The notes under the pieces are model-generated. The model was given only the letters and a program-made list of their open reading frames with translations, was not told the origin of the DNA and searched no databases. A stretch of DNA of 64,000 bases, taken from assembly GCF_031624495.1 (NCBI RefSeq), contig NZ_JAMQOP010000002.1, forward strand, positions 62,001 to 126,000, written 5' to 3'. A program made the position numbers and the translations under genes. This stretch comes from Halogeometricum sp. S1BR25-6. GTDB lineage: Archaea; Halobacteriota; Halobacteria; Halobacteriales; Haloferacaceae. The stretch's first letter is position 1; the number at the start of each line of letters is the position of its first letter. Shown here one piece after another: positions 28,494 to 35,959 of the stretch.

Positions 28494-28760
28494 GTGTCGG
28501 ACGAACTTCCCGACGACGTGCGCGAGAACCTCTCGGACCTCCTGGACCGCGGGTCGGACGCGGCCCGCCGGCGCGACGAACGGGCCATCGAGGGCGTCGT
28601 CGATTCCGTCGAGACGCTCGCCCACCACGACATCGCAGACGAGGAACTCCGAGCGGTGCTACTGCACGGCTGTCGGCGGGTCGCGGCGACGCGGGAGTCG
28701 GAACCGCTGGTCGCGGCGGCGTACTTCGAGGCGATGCGGCGGGTCGTCGACGGCGGGTAG
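28494..28760 (+). CDS. Small acidic helical protein
   Basis: An 88-residue protein initiated at GTG 28494 (VSDELPDDVRENLSDLLDRG). A TATA-like CGTTTTATCC lies about 25-33 nt upstream, and GGGGGGAAG directly before the GTG could also act as a ribosome-binding site. The sequence is mostly helical with LAHHDIADEELRAVLLHGCRRV. Similar small proteins occur in haloarchaea, but I do not know a function. Confidence 0.62.
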   Translation: MSDELPDDVRENLSDLLDRGSDAARRRDERAIEGVVDSVETLAHHDIADEELRAVLLHGCRRVAATRESEPLVAAAYFEAMRRVVDGG

Positions 28761-29257
28761 ACTACGGGCCGAAGCGGAAACGAACACAAAAACGGGGACT
28801 CAAAGACGGAATCGCGTGGCTCTGCGGTGAAAACATCGGAAACTGAGGCGCGATTAAGGCCCGGGCGGGATGCGTTTTCCTCGACCCACACGTCTCTTTC
28901 GGGGCACCCTTCTTAGGGGGTCTTCCGACTTCCCGAACTCCGCTTTCGCGTGGTCCGGTACTTGGACTTCGCCCCGTCCGTTCGGGACGGCGACGGGTCG
29001 TCGCGGTCTTCCTTCGACGCGTTGACCTCACGTTCCTGTGACGGACAGCTCGGTGTTTGCGTCGACGCCGTTCCTCCCCTCCTTCCGAAGGTTCGGTTCG
29101 GTCGCCCGGTACGCCCTCGCGCACCAGCAAATACAGTAGATGTCCCCGGAGGAGATAAATCTATCTGAAATTTTCATGATACTCTCGCGGCGACCGGGAC
29201 CCGAATAGGTCGCGTCCGTGCGATTCCTCATATAGGATGCCGCCGTAGGGCGGCCCA
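28761..29257. other. Gene-free 497-bp region
   Basis: No frame with convincing coding character is seen on either strand. Features noted are a CCGTCC/GGACGG hairpin with a GTTCG loop around 28975-28995, an AT-rich block at about 29150-29180 (GATAAATCTATCTGAAATTTTC), a CTCATATAGG promoter-like box at about 29229-29238, and the GCCGCC-GTAG-GGCGGC hairpin just before the next start codon. Confidence 0.4.
29239..29254 (+). promoter_or_regulatory. Hairpin immediately upstream of PIN gene start
   Basis: GCCGCC-GTAG-GGCGGC forms a 6-bp GC-only stem with a 4-nt loop ending 3 nt before ATG 29258. If the transcript begins upstream, this stem would sit against the start codon and could restrict translation. 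Confidence 0.45.
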
Positions 29258-29896
29258 ATGGCCGAACACTCGCCCAAGCAGCGCTTCGTCCTCGACACCT
29301 CCCTGTTCCTCTCCGAGGAGATACGGACCGAGGGCGAGACGCTGGAGGCCGCCCTGTACCGACTGCTCGACGCCATCGCGCGGGCGAAACTCCGACTGGA
29401 CGTCTCCTGTTACATGGCGCCGTCGGTGCACGCCGAACTCGTCGGCATCCTCCACGACCGGGGTATCGACGGGGAGATAGAGACGCAGTTGAACACGTGG
29501 GTCATCAAGAAACACCCCGCGCGCTACGAGGTGATGGTCCCCGCGGCCGTCGTCCACGAGTTCGTTCACGAGATGTCCGACCGGGTGGACCGCGGCCTGC
29601 GCGTCTCCGAGGAGGCGGTCAGGCGCGCGGGCGAGGAGGGTGAGGACCCCGAACGGGTCGTCTCGGACCTGCGAACCGAGTACCGGACGGAACTCCGACG
29701 GGGCGTTCTCGACTCCGGGGAGGACTTCGACCTCCTCATCCTCGCGCGGGAACTCGACGCCGGCGTCGTCACCGAGGACACCGGCATCGTCGACTGGGCG
29801 GAGGACTTCGGCCTCCGGTACCTCCGCGGGCGGGACTTCCTCCCCCTCCTCGACGCGTACCTCTCGGGGACGGGGCGCGACGAGCCGCCGAATTAA
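29258..29896 (+). CDS. RNA ligase partner protein, PIN-like domain
   Basis: A 212-residue PIN-fold protein of the archaeal RNA ligase partner family (MJ0950-type). The acidic metal-site residues begin with Asp13 in FVLDTSLF and include acidic residues in [27 protein letters not shown]. The middle carries a helical insertion with [14 protein letters not shown]. In many archaea this gene neighbours an ATP-dependent RNA ligase; no ligase is present in this window. A nuclease role in RNA processing is inferred only. Confidence 0.85.
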   Translation: MAEHSPKQRFVLDTSLFLSEEIRTEGETLEAALYRLLDAIARAKLRLDVSCYMAPSVHAELVGILHDRGIDGEIETQLNTWVIKKHPARYEVMVPAAVVHEFVHEMSDRVDRGLRVSEEAVRRAGEEGEDPERVVSDLRTEYRTELRRGVLDSGEDFDLLILARELDAGVVTEDTGIVDWAEDFGLRYLRGRDFLPLLDAYLSGTGRDEPPN

Positions 29897-29948
29897 CTCA
29901 ATTCCGAGTCGGAGTACACTTTAGTATTCACGGCTCATCGTGTGGAAT

Positions 29949-30230
29949 ATGCGCCCCGCAGACGCCGCAAAACAGCTTCAGTACGCGGTCGCCTCGCAAA
30001 CCGACGACTACCAGATCAAACACTGGGAAGCGCACGCTTACAACGACGTGTTCGCCGACGTGGTCGAACAGGGCGAACTCGACGACGTGATGACCGTCGT
30101 CGAGACGCTCGGCGGCGAGTTCACCGAGGAGTCCCGCCCGTCCGTCGACCGCGCGCGCGTCGTCGCCGACGACGTACTCACCGAGAACGGCCGAATGCTC
30201 ACCGACGGCGGCCCGGACGCCGACGACTGA
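29949..30230 (+). CDS. Small conserved haloarchaeal protein
   Basis: A 93-residue protein, MRPADAAKQLQYAVASQTDDYQIKH, predicted largely helical with an acidic C-terminus. A CTTTAGTATT box about 20-30 nt upstream supports leaderless initiation at ATG 29949 rather than the GTG three codons earlier. I recall similar sequences in many haloarchaea without a known function. Confidence 0.65.
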   Translation: MRPADAAKQLQYAVASQTDDYQIKHWEAHAYNDVFADVVEQGELDDVMTVVETLGGEFTEESRPSVDRARVVADDVLTENGRMLTDGGPDADD

Positions 30231-30289
30231 AGCGGGTCTTTCTTCTCGCGGGCCGCGACGCCGACAGCGACTGCCCCGCGTTCTTCGTT

Positions 30290-30294
30290 TTTCT
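30290..30294 (+). terminator. T-run terminator
   Basis: Five T residues within CTTCGTTTTTCTCG, about 60 bp after the stop of the 93-residue protein gene. This is a plausible U-tract terminator. Confidence 0.4.
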
Positions 30295-30346
30295 CGTCGG
30301 CCGGAGCCAATGCTCCGGGGTTCGGGGCCGGAGTGAGCGCGGAACC

Positions 30347-30477
30347 TGCGAGGGGAGGGATTGGTACCTCACTCGCAAATCGGAGATTTGCTCCCCGATT
30401 CAAATCCATACGTAGCTATCGCTCTGCTCACTGACGTTCGCAGAAGCGATGCGAGGGGAGGGGAGGAATTTGAACTT
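30347..30477 (-). repeat. Two partial copies of the tRNA-Leu 3' end
   Basis: The functional tRNA-Leu reads TGCGAGGGGAGGGATTTGAAC on the plus strand from 30558 (20 of those bases or fewer are shared). Copy A starts at 30347 (TGCGAGGGGAGGGATTGG) and copy B at 30450 (TGCGAGGGGAGG, followed by GGAATTTGAACTTCC). The starts are 103 and 108 bp apart, so with the tRNA they form a near-regular series downstream of the tRNA 3' end. Such copies are expected from repeated recombination at a tRNA attachment site. Confidence 0.75.
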
Positions 30478-30557
30478 CCGAGACTCGCTGACGCTCGTCT
30501 CGACGTTCAACTTCTCCGTCCGACTTTCACCTCTCGCTGTCGCTCGGGGATGAAAGG

Positions 30558-30641
30558 TGCGAGGGGAGGGATTTGAACCCACGGACTCCTACGAGAGCGG
30601 ATCTTGAGTCCGCCGCCTTTTCCAGACTCGGCCACCCTCGC
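30558..30641 (-). tRNA. tRNA-Leu (anticodon CAA)
   Basis: An 84-nt class II tRNA. The acceptor stem GCGAGGG/CCCTCGC is perfect with discriminator A; the D-arm begins TGGCCGAGTCTGG; the anticodon loop CTCAAGA gives CAA (codon UUG); a long variable arm and the GGTTCAAATCC T-loop follow. The T-stem shows one U-U mismatch. No intron and no encoded CCA are present. Partial copies of the 3' end lie downstream. Confidence 0.95.
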
Positions 30642-30713
30642 GCGTTACCTCTTCGGACACCGCGCCGCTAAAACGTTCCGAACTGCGCCGCGGCCGCCCG
30701 AATCCGCCGTCCG

Positions 30714-30956
30714 CTACGACGAACCGAACCGCGCCTTCAGCCGCGGCGGTACTTCGAGAACGATGGCGACGCCGATGGCCGGGAGGATGACGCAGAGGAG
30801 GACGAGAACGACCCCCATTCCGAGCGGTGACAGCCCCATCCCGAGGAAGACGACGAGGAAGACGGCGGCGTAGAACGCGCCGCGTCCGGCCGCCGCGGCG
30901 ACGCCCGTCGCGTAGGCGGCGAGCGCTCCCGGCAGTTCGCTGAGTCCGTTGCTCAT
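30714..30956 (-). CDS. Small membrane protein, two spans
   Basis: An 80-residue protein from ATG 30956 with two hydrophobic segments: [20 protein letters not shown] and [21 protein letters not shown]. It ends in the basic [11 protein letters not shown] tail. The family was not identified. It sits 72 bp from tRNA-Leu and is divergent from the DUF309 gene. Confidence 0.68.
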   Translation of the reverse strand: MSNGLSELPGALAAYATGVAAAAGRGAFYAAVFLVVFLGMGLSPLGMGVVLVLLCVILPAIGVAIVLEVPPRLKARFGSS

Positions 30957-31058
30957 GCGAATACAGACGGCGGCGGCGGGCATATAGCTAGGCCGGTCTC
31001 GGATTTTTCTCCCCGCGTCGGCGATGCCGTTAGGTTGCTTCGCCGTGAGATGGTTCGT

Positions 31059-31544
31059 ATGGACGACCACACCCGCGACCCGAGCGTCGCGCCGCCGCTC
31101 GGCGACCCGTCCGGGTGGCGGACCGACCGCCGCGAGTGGGAGCACGCGACGCTCCGCCGCGCCACCGAACACGGCGTGCGCCTGTTCAACGCCGCCGACT
31201 ACCACGAATCCCACGACTGCTTCGAGGACGAGTGGTACAACTACGGCCGGGGGTCGACGGAGAGCGCGTTCCTCCACGGGATGGTACAGGTCGCCGCGGG
31301 CGCGTACAAGCACTTCGACTTCGAGGACGACGGCGGTATGCGCTCGCTGTTCGCGACGGCACTGAACTACCTGAACGGAACGCCCTCGGACTTCTACGGC
31401 GTCGACGTCGACGACGTCCGCGAGACGCTCCGGGCGGCGCTCGACGACCCGACGGTGCTGCACGGCTGGCAGATAGCGCTCGACGGCGAACGGACGACGG
31501 CCTACCCCGCCGACTACGAGTACGTCGAGCGACTCGAACACTGA
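31059..31544 (+). CDS. DUF309 domain protein
   Basis: A 161-residue helical protein with the DUF309 signature [19 protein letters not shown], in which His and Asp/Glu residues suggest a metal-binding site, followed by [16 protein letters not shown]. The function of DUF309 is unknown. ATG 31059 and ATG 31050 are both possible. Confidence 0.85.
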   Translation: MDDHTRDPSVAPPLGDPSGWRTDRREWEHATLRRATEHGVRLFNAADYHESHDCFEDEWYNYGRGSTESAFLHGMVQVAAGAYKHFDFEDDGGMRSLFATALNYLNGTPSDFYGVDVDDVRETLRAALDDPTVLHGWQIALDGERTTAYPADYEYVERLEH

Positions 31545-31597
31545 CCGTCGGGGGACGATTCGAACCGGTTTTCTTTCTCGCCCCCGTGAACTTGGTC

Positions 31598-32413
31598 ATG
31601 CGAATCTACGAACTCGGGGACGGTACCCCCGAAGTCGCCGTCATCGGTTCGATACACGGCGACGAGCCCTGCGGTGCGCGCGCCGTCGAGCGGTTCGTCG
31701 CCGGCGAACCGGAGGTCCAGCGCCCCGTGAAACTCATCGTCGCCAACGAGGAGGCCCTCGACGCCGGCGTTCGATACCTCGACGAGGACCTCAACCGCGC
31801 GTTCCCGGGCGACTCGAACGCCGACACCCACGAGAGTCGCCTCGCCGCCGATTTAGTCCGCGAAGTCCGCGGCTGTACGACGCTCGCCCTTCACTCCACG
31901 CAGTCGTACGCCAAGCCGTTCGCCCTCGTCGGCGACGTCGGCGCCGTCTCGCGTTCTATCTGTCCCCACCTCCCCATCGACGAACTCGTCGAGACGGGCG
32001 AGTTCGCCGGCGGCCGCCTCATCGACCACGCCCACACCGTCGAAGTCGAGTGCGGGCTACAGGGCTCCGCGGACGCCGAGGAGAACGCCTACTGGGTCAT
32101 CCGGTCGTTCCTCGCCGCCACGGGCGTCGTCTCCGCGCCCATCGAGGACGAGGAGTCGCCGATCACCTTGGGCACGCGCGAGGACGACCGAGTGACGGTG
32201 TACCGGATGCTCGAACGCATCCCCAAGGAACTGGCCGAGACGTACGAGGTGTTCGTGAACAACTTCGAACTCGTCGAGGAGGGCGACCGCTTCGCCGCCG
32301 CGGACGACCGGACGTTCACCGCCGACAGACCGTTCTACCCGGTGTTGCTCTCGGCGTACGGTTACGAGGACGTGTTCGGCTACGCCGCCGACCGGGTCGG
32401 TACGCTCGACTGA
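31598..32413 (+). CDS. Succinylglutamate desuccinylase/aspartoacylase family zinc hydrolase
   Basis: A 271-residue M14-like zinc hydrolase. Zinc ligands are likely His20 and Glu23 in SIHGDEPCG, plus His99 in LALHSTQSY; DEDLNRAFPGD supplies the substrate-binding Asn-Arg. The catalytic Glu is probably in VEVECGLQG. The family deacylates N-acyl amino acids or peptides; the substrate is unknown. A second, different member (342 residues) lies at 51141, so the window has two paralogous families. Confidence 0.88.
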   Translation: MRIYELGDGTPEVAVIGSIHGDEPCGARAVERFVAGEPEVQRPVKLIVANEEALDAGVRYLDEDLNRAFPGDSNADTHESRLAADLVREVRGCTTLALHSTQSYAKPFALVGDVGAVSRSICPHLPIDELVETGEFAGGRLIDHAHTVEVECGLQGSADAEENAYWVIRSFLAATGVVSAPIEDEESPITLGTREDDRVTVYRMLERIPKELAETYEVFVNNFELVEEGDRFAAADDRTFTADRPFYPVLLSAYGYEDVFGYAADRVGTLD

Positions 32414-32436
32414 CCGCCCGCCGACGCGCCTCCGTT

Positions 32437-32886
32437 CTACTCGCCCTCGGGCGCGAACTCCACCAGCGTCAGGTCGCGGTCGAGATAGCAGAACTCGTGC
32501 GGCGGGTCTCCCCGCACCTCGTTGATGCGGTACTCGCGGTCGAACTCCGCGCCCTCGGGGACGCAGTACTCGTGGCTCGGGCACTCGGTGTGCGGGCAGG
32601 GTCCCGCGAGGCTCGATTTGCTCCCCGCGTAGGCGCCCTTGGCGGGCACGTTGGCGACGACGGGCGCGGGTTCGACCTCCACCGCTCGAACGCCGGTGTC
32701 GTGGACGGCGCAGTCGAGCAACTGCGCGTTCTCGCGGACGTCGGTCACCTCGTAGCGGACGCCCGATTCGAGGTTGAGACACTGCTTCCGGTAGGGACAG
32801 CCCTCGCATCCGGAGGAGGGACCGCGGTAGACGAACTGCGTGCCGGGTTCGGCGAGTCGGTCGCCGATGAGGGTGACGGTGGTCAT
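32437..32886 (-). CDS. UPF0179 family protein
   Basis: A 149-residue archaeal UPF0179 protein with many Cys residues: CEGCPYRKQCLNL near the N-terminus, DCAVHDTGVRAVEV in the middle, CPHTECPSHEYCVPEG, and FCYLDRDLTLVEF at the end. The Cys spacing suggests metal or Fe-S binding. The role is unknown. Confidence 0.9.
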   Translation of the reverse strand: MTTVTLIGDRLAEPGTQFVYRGPSSGCEGCPYRKQCLNLESGVRYEVTDVRENAQLLDCAVHDTGVRAVEVEPAPVVANVPAKGAYAGSKSSLAGPCPHTECPSHEYCVPEGAEFDREYRINEVRGDPPHEFCYLDRDLTLVEFAPEGE

Positions 32887-32919
32887 GGTGCGAATCGTAA
32901 TCGGTCCGGTCGGATAACG

Positions 32920-33384
32920 TTACTCGTCCGTCTCGTCGCCCGCCCGACCGGTGAGTTCGTCCAGTTTGTCCAGGTACGCCTCCGGCGGCACCTGGTACAG
33001 TTCTCGATACTCTACCTCGCCGTCGGCGAACCGCCGCGCGAGTTCGTTCCCGCTCTCGATGGCCGCCTCGCGCGCGTCGAACTCCTCGACGGGTCCCTCC
33101 ACGTCCGGTTCGAGTCGGAGCACGGCGTGCCACGTCTCGGTCCGGATCTGTGAGGCGCCCGGTCGGTTCGCCCGGGAGCCGTTCCAGACGAACACAGTCG
33201 GCAGGTACGCCGCGTGGAAGTTGCCCTCGTTGAACACGTCCGGCCGGTAGGCGAGGATGCGCCGGCCGCCGGGTTCGTCGTTCCACACCGTCCACCCTTC
33301 GGGCGCCGCCTCCGCCTCCGCTTTCGACTCCGATACCGAATCCGTCGCCGACGCCTCCGGGTCGTCGGCCGCGTCGTCGCTCAT
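32920..33384 (-). CDS. Conserved haloarchaeal protein (DUF5820-like)
   Basis: A 154-residue protein with an acidic N-terminal tail (about 30 residues) and a compact domain beginning WTVWNDEPGGRRILAYRPDVFNEGNFHAAYLP. The assignment to DUF5820 is from memory. ATG 33384 is chosen because the residues upstream are low-acidity and overlap regulatory DNA. It is 33 bp from the UPF0179 gene on the same strand, probably an operon. Confidence 0.7.
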   Translation of the reverse strand: MSDDAADDPEASATDSVSESKAEAEAAPEGWTVWNDEPGGRRILAYRPDVFNEGNFHAAYLPTVFVWNGSRANRPGASQIRTETWHAVLRLEPDVEGPVEEFDAREAAIESGNELARRFADGEVEYRELYQVPPEAYLDKLDELTGRAGDETDE

Positions 33385-33885
33385 ACCCCGAGCGTATCGC
33401 CGCGAGCGGTGAATCACCTTCGGTTCGCCCGCCGCGTGCCTCCGTGAGACGGTCGCGCTCGGAGAGAAAGCGCTCACCTCGCACGAATCGTACATATGAT
33501 AGCTGTTACCTTATTTCACTACGGAAGTACTGTCTATGGCCTCGTACTGTCCGGTATCGCTAGAAGGGACGTTTCCCCGTCCCGTCGTTCGATAACGGTG
33601 TCAGACATCCGAGGAAGACTTATATGCGTGTGTCTCTCACACACAGACAGCCTCGGTCGACCGGACCGAGCGACCGTCCCTCCGCGCACCGTCCGCCGAA
33701 CACTCGACGACTCGTCGCTCGCCGCCGATTATGCCGCCGTTGGTCGTGACCCGCGCGCGTACCGGGCGGTTCGATACGACCGACCACGGAGCACGGACCT
33801 CGTCCGAACGGGCGCGGTCCGGCCGTCGGCCTCCCCCGAGGCACGGGAGGCGCGTGGTCGCTCATATCAACACCCGACACCAACA
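33385..33885. promoter_or_regulatory. Long regulatory region upstream of the prkA operon
   Basis: The 501-bp region between divergent genes contains several promoter-like elements for the plus strand: CCTTATTTCAC around 33508-33518, GACTTATATG at 33617-33626 followed by the inverted repeat GTGTGT-N5-ACACAC (33628-33644), and CTCATATCAAC around 33861-33871, about 20 nt before ATG 33886. A CTCGGTC/GACCGAG hairpin lies just after the inverted repeat. The frame is open throughout, but its translation lacks halophilic character, so it is treated as non-coding leader. Confidence 0.55.
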
Positions 33886-35958
33886 ATGAATGGCGATATC
33901 GAAACCCTCGAAGGGCTGAGCAAGCACTACAAAGACTCCGTTCCCGCGGACCTCCGCGAGGCGAAGAGCTTCGGGTGGTACTTAGACGAGGTCTACGAAG
34001 AACCCAGAATTGCCCGCAACGCGCACCAGCGCGTCGCAGACATGTTCGACTACTACGGCACCGAGTACGACGAGGACGCCGGGATAGTCGAGTACGAGAT
34101 GGCCTCGCAGGACCCCATCCACGACGGGGAGAACACCTTCTACGGCCGGGAGGTCCACGAGTCTATCCACGAGTTCGTCAACAAGGTCAAATCGGGCGCC
34201 CGCGGACTCGGCCCCGAGAAGCGCATCAAACTCCTCCTCGGACCGGTGGGCTCCGGGAAGTCCCACTTCGACTGGATGGTCCGGCGCTACTTCGAGGACT
34301 ACACGATGCGCGATGAGGGCCGGATGTACACGTTCCGGTGGACCAACCTCACCGACGTCATCCGCGACCAGGACCCCGCCGACGACGTGGTCACCTCGCC
34401 GATGAACCAAGACCCCATCGTGCTCCTCCCGCAGGAGCAACGGGACATGGTCATCGAGCGACTGAACGAGGCGCTGGACGCGCCGTACACCATCCGGAAC
34501 GACCAGGCGCTCGACCCCGCCTCGGAGTTCTACATGGACGAACTGCTGGCGTACTACGACGACGACCTACAGGAGGTCGTCGAGAACCACGTCGAAATCA
34601 TCCGGCTGGTCGCGAGCGAGAACAAGCGTCAGTGCGTCGAGACGTTCGAGCCGAAGGACAAGAAGAACCAGGACGAAACGGAACTGACGGGCGACGTCAA
34701 CTACTCGAAACTGGCCGTCTACGGCGAGTCCGACCCCCGAGCGTTCGACTACTCGGGGGCGTTCTGCAACGCCAACCGCGGGCTGTTCTCCGGGGAGGAA
34801 CTGCTGAAACTCCAGCGGGAGTTCCTGTACGACTTCCTGCACGCGAGCCAAGAGCAGACGATCAAACCGAAGAACAACCCGCGCATCGACATCGACCAGG
34901 TCATCGTCGGCCGGACGAACATGCCGGAGTACCGCGAGAAGAAGGGCGACGAGAAGATGGAGGCGTTCAACGACCGGACCAAACGCATCGACTTCCCGTA
35001 CGTCCTGGAGTACTCCGAGGAGTCCGACATCTACCGGAAGATGCTCCGGAACGCCGACGTGCCCGACATGCACATCGAACCGCACACCTTGGAGATGGCC
35101 GGGTTGTTCGGCGTGCTCACCCGCATCGTCGAACCCGACGGCGGGAACATCACCTTAGTCCAGAAGGCGAAGGCGTACAACGGCGAGATAGACGACGGCG
35201 ACGACGTCGACGTGAAGAAACTCCGCGAGGAGGCCGAGTCGAAGACGGACATCGGCGAGGGGATGGAGGGCGTCTCCGCTCGCTTCATCGGCGACGAGAT
35301 AGCCGAGGCCATCATGGACTCGACGCACCGCGGCCGCGGCTACCTCTCGCCGCTGTCGGTGTTCACCCACTTCGGGGAGAACTTGGAGAACCACGGCTCC
35401 ATCCCCGAGGACAACCTCGAACGCTACCACCGCTATCTGGAGATGGTCCGCGAGGAGTACAAAGAGCGCGCCATCGAGGACGTCCGCCACGCCCTCGCCT
35501 ACGACTTAGACGAGATTCAGCGGCAGGGCGAGAAGTACATGGACCACGTGATGGCGTACATCGACGACGCCACCGTGCAGGACGAACTTACCGGCCGCGA
35601 GCAGGAACCCGACGAGAAGTTCCTGCGCTCCGTCGAGGAGAAACTCGACATCCCCGAGGACCGCAAGGACGACTTCCGACAGGAAGTGTCCAACTGGGTC
35701 TCCCGCCGCGCCCGCGAGGGGCAGGCGTTCGACCCGCAGGACAACGACAGACTCCGCCGCGCCCTCGAACGCAAACTCTGGGAGGACAAGAAGCACAACA
35801 TCAACTTCTCCGCGCTCGTCAGCGCCAACGAACTGGACGACGACGAGCGGAACGCGTGGGTCGACGCCCTCGTCGAACAGGGCTACTCGCGCGACGGGGC
35901 GAGAGAGGTGTTAGAGTTCGCCGGCGCGGAGGTGGCAAAGACCGAGTTGGAAGGATAG
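33886..35958 (+). CDS. prkA: PrkA-type serine protein kinase, copy 1
   Basis: A 690-residue PrkA. The N-terminal AAA-like domain has the Walker A GPVGSGKSH at 119-127, and the MASQDPIHDGENTFYG lead-in; a PrkA C-terminal region follows with THRGRGYLSPLSVFTHFGEN and YKERAIEDVRHAL. Bacterial PrkA works with YeaH/YhbH and YcgB/SpoVR in stress and nutrient responses; the same three partners follow here. The chosen start gives canonical length. Archaeal substrates are unknown. Confidence 0.92.
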   Translation: MNGDIETLEGLSKHYKDSVPADLREAKSFGWYLDEVYEEPRIARNAHQRVADMFDYYGTEYDEDAGIVEYEMASQDPIHDGENTFYGREVHESIHEFVNKVKSGARGLGPEKRIKLLLGPVGSGKSHFDWMVRRYFEDYTMRDEGRMYTFRWTNLTDVIRDQDPADDVVTSPMNQDPIVLLPQEQRDMVIERLNEALDAPYTIRNDQALDPASEFYMDELLAYYDDDLQEVVENHVEIIRLVASENKRQCVETFEPKDKKNQDETELTGDVNYSKLAVYGESDPRAFDYSGAFCNANRGLFSGEELLKLQREFLYDFLHASQEQTIKPKNNPRIDIDQVIVGRTNMPEYREKKGDEKMEAFNDRTKRIDFPYVLEYSEESDIYRKMLRNADVPDMHIEPHTLEMAGLFGVLTRIVEPDGGNITLVQKAKAYNGEIDDGDDVDVKKLREEAESKTDIGEGMEGVSARFIGDEIAEAIMDSTHRGRGYLSPLSVFTHFGENLENHGSIPEDNLERYHRYLEMVREEYKERAIEDVRHALAYDLDEIQRQGEKYMDHVMAYIDDATVQDELTGREQEPDEKFLRSVEEKLDIPEDRKDDFRQEVSNWVSRRAREGQAFDPQDNDRLRRALERKLWEDKKHNINFSALVSANELDDDERNAWVDALVEQGYSRDGAREVLEFAGAEVAKTELEG

Positions 35959-35959
35959 C

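Larger units (their letters stand above)
30231..30557. other. Intergenic region built from tRNA-Leu 3'-end-like copies
   Basis: After a T-run at 30290-30294 (probable terminator), the region contains two partial copies of the tRNA-Leu 3' end, described separately, with spacer sequences rich in CTCGCT/GACGCT motifs. No protein-coding gene was identified. Confidence 0.55.

Noticed and set aside
30390..30410. GATTCAAATCC as a tRNA T-loop on the plus strand
   Set aside because: No matching acceptor or anticodon arm surrounds it; it lies within the degenerate tRNA-Leu-derived repeats.
31550..31570. GATTCGAACC as a minus-strand tRNA T-arm after DUF309
   Set aside because: No acceptor stem or anticodon arm can be formed around it.
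33496..33885. N-terminal extension of PrkA by 130 codons
   Set aside because: The extension is rich in Arg/Ser/Pro, contains promoter-like AT boxes, and is not expected in the family; ATG 33886 gives normal length.
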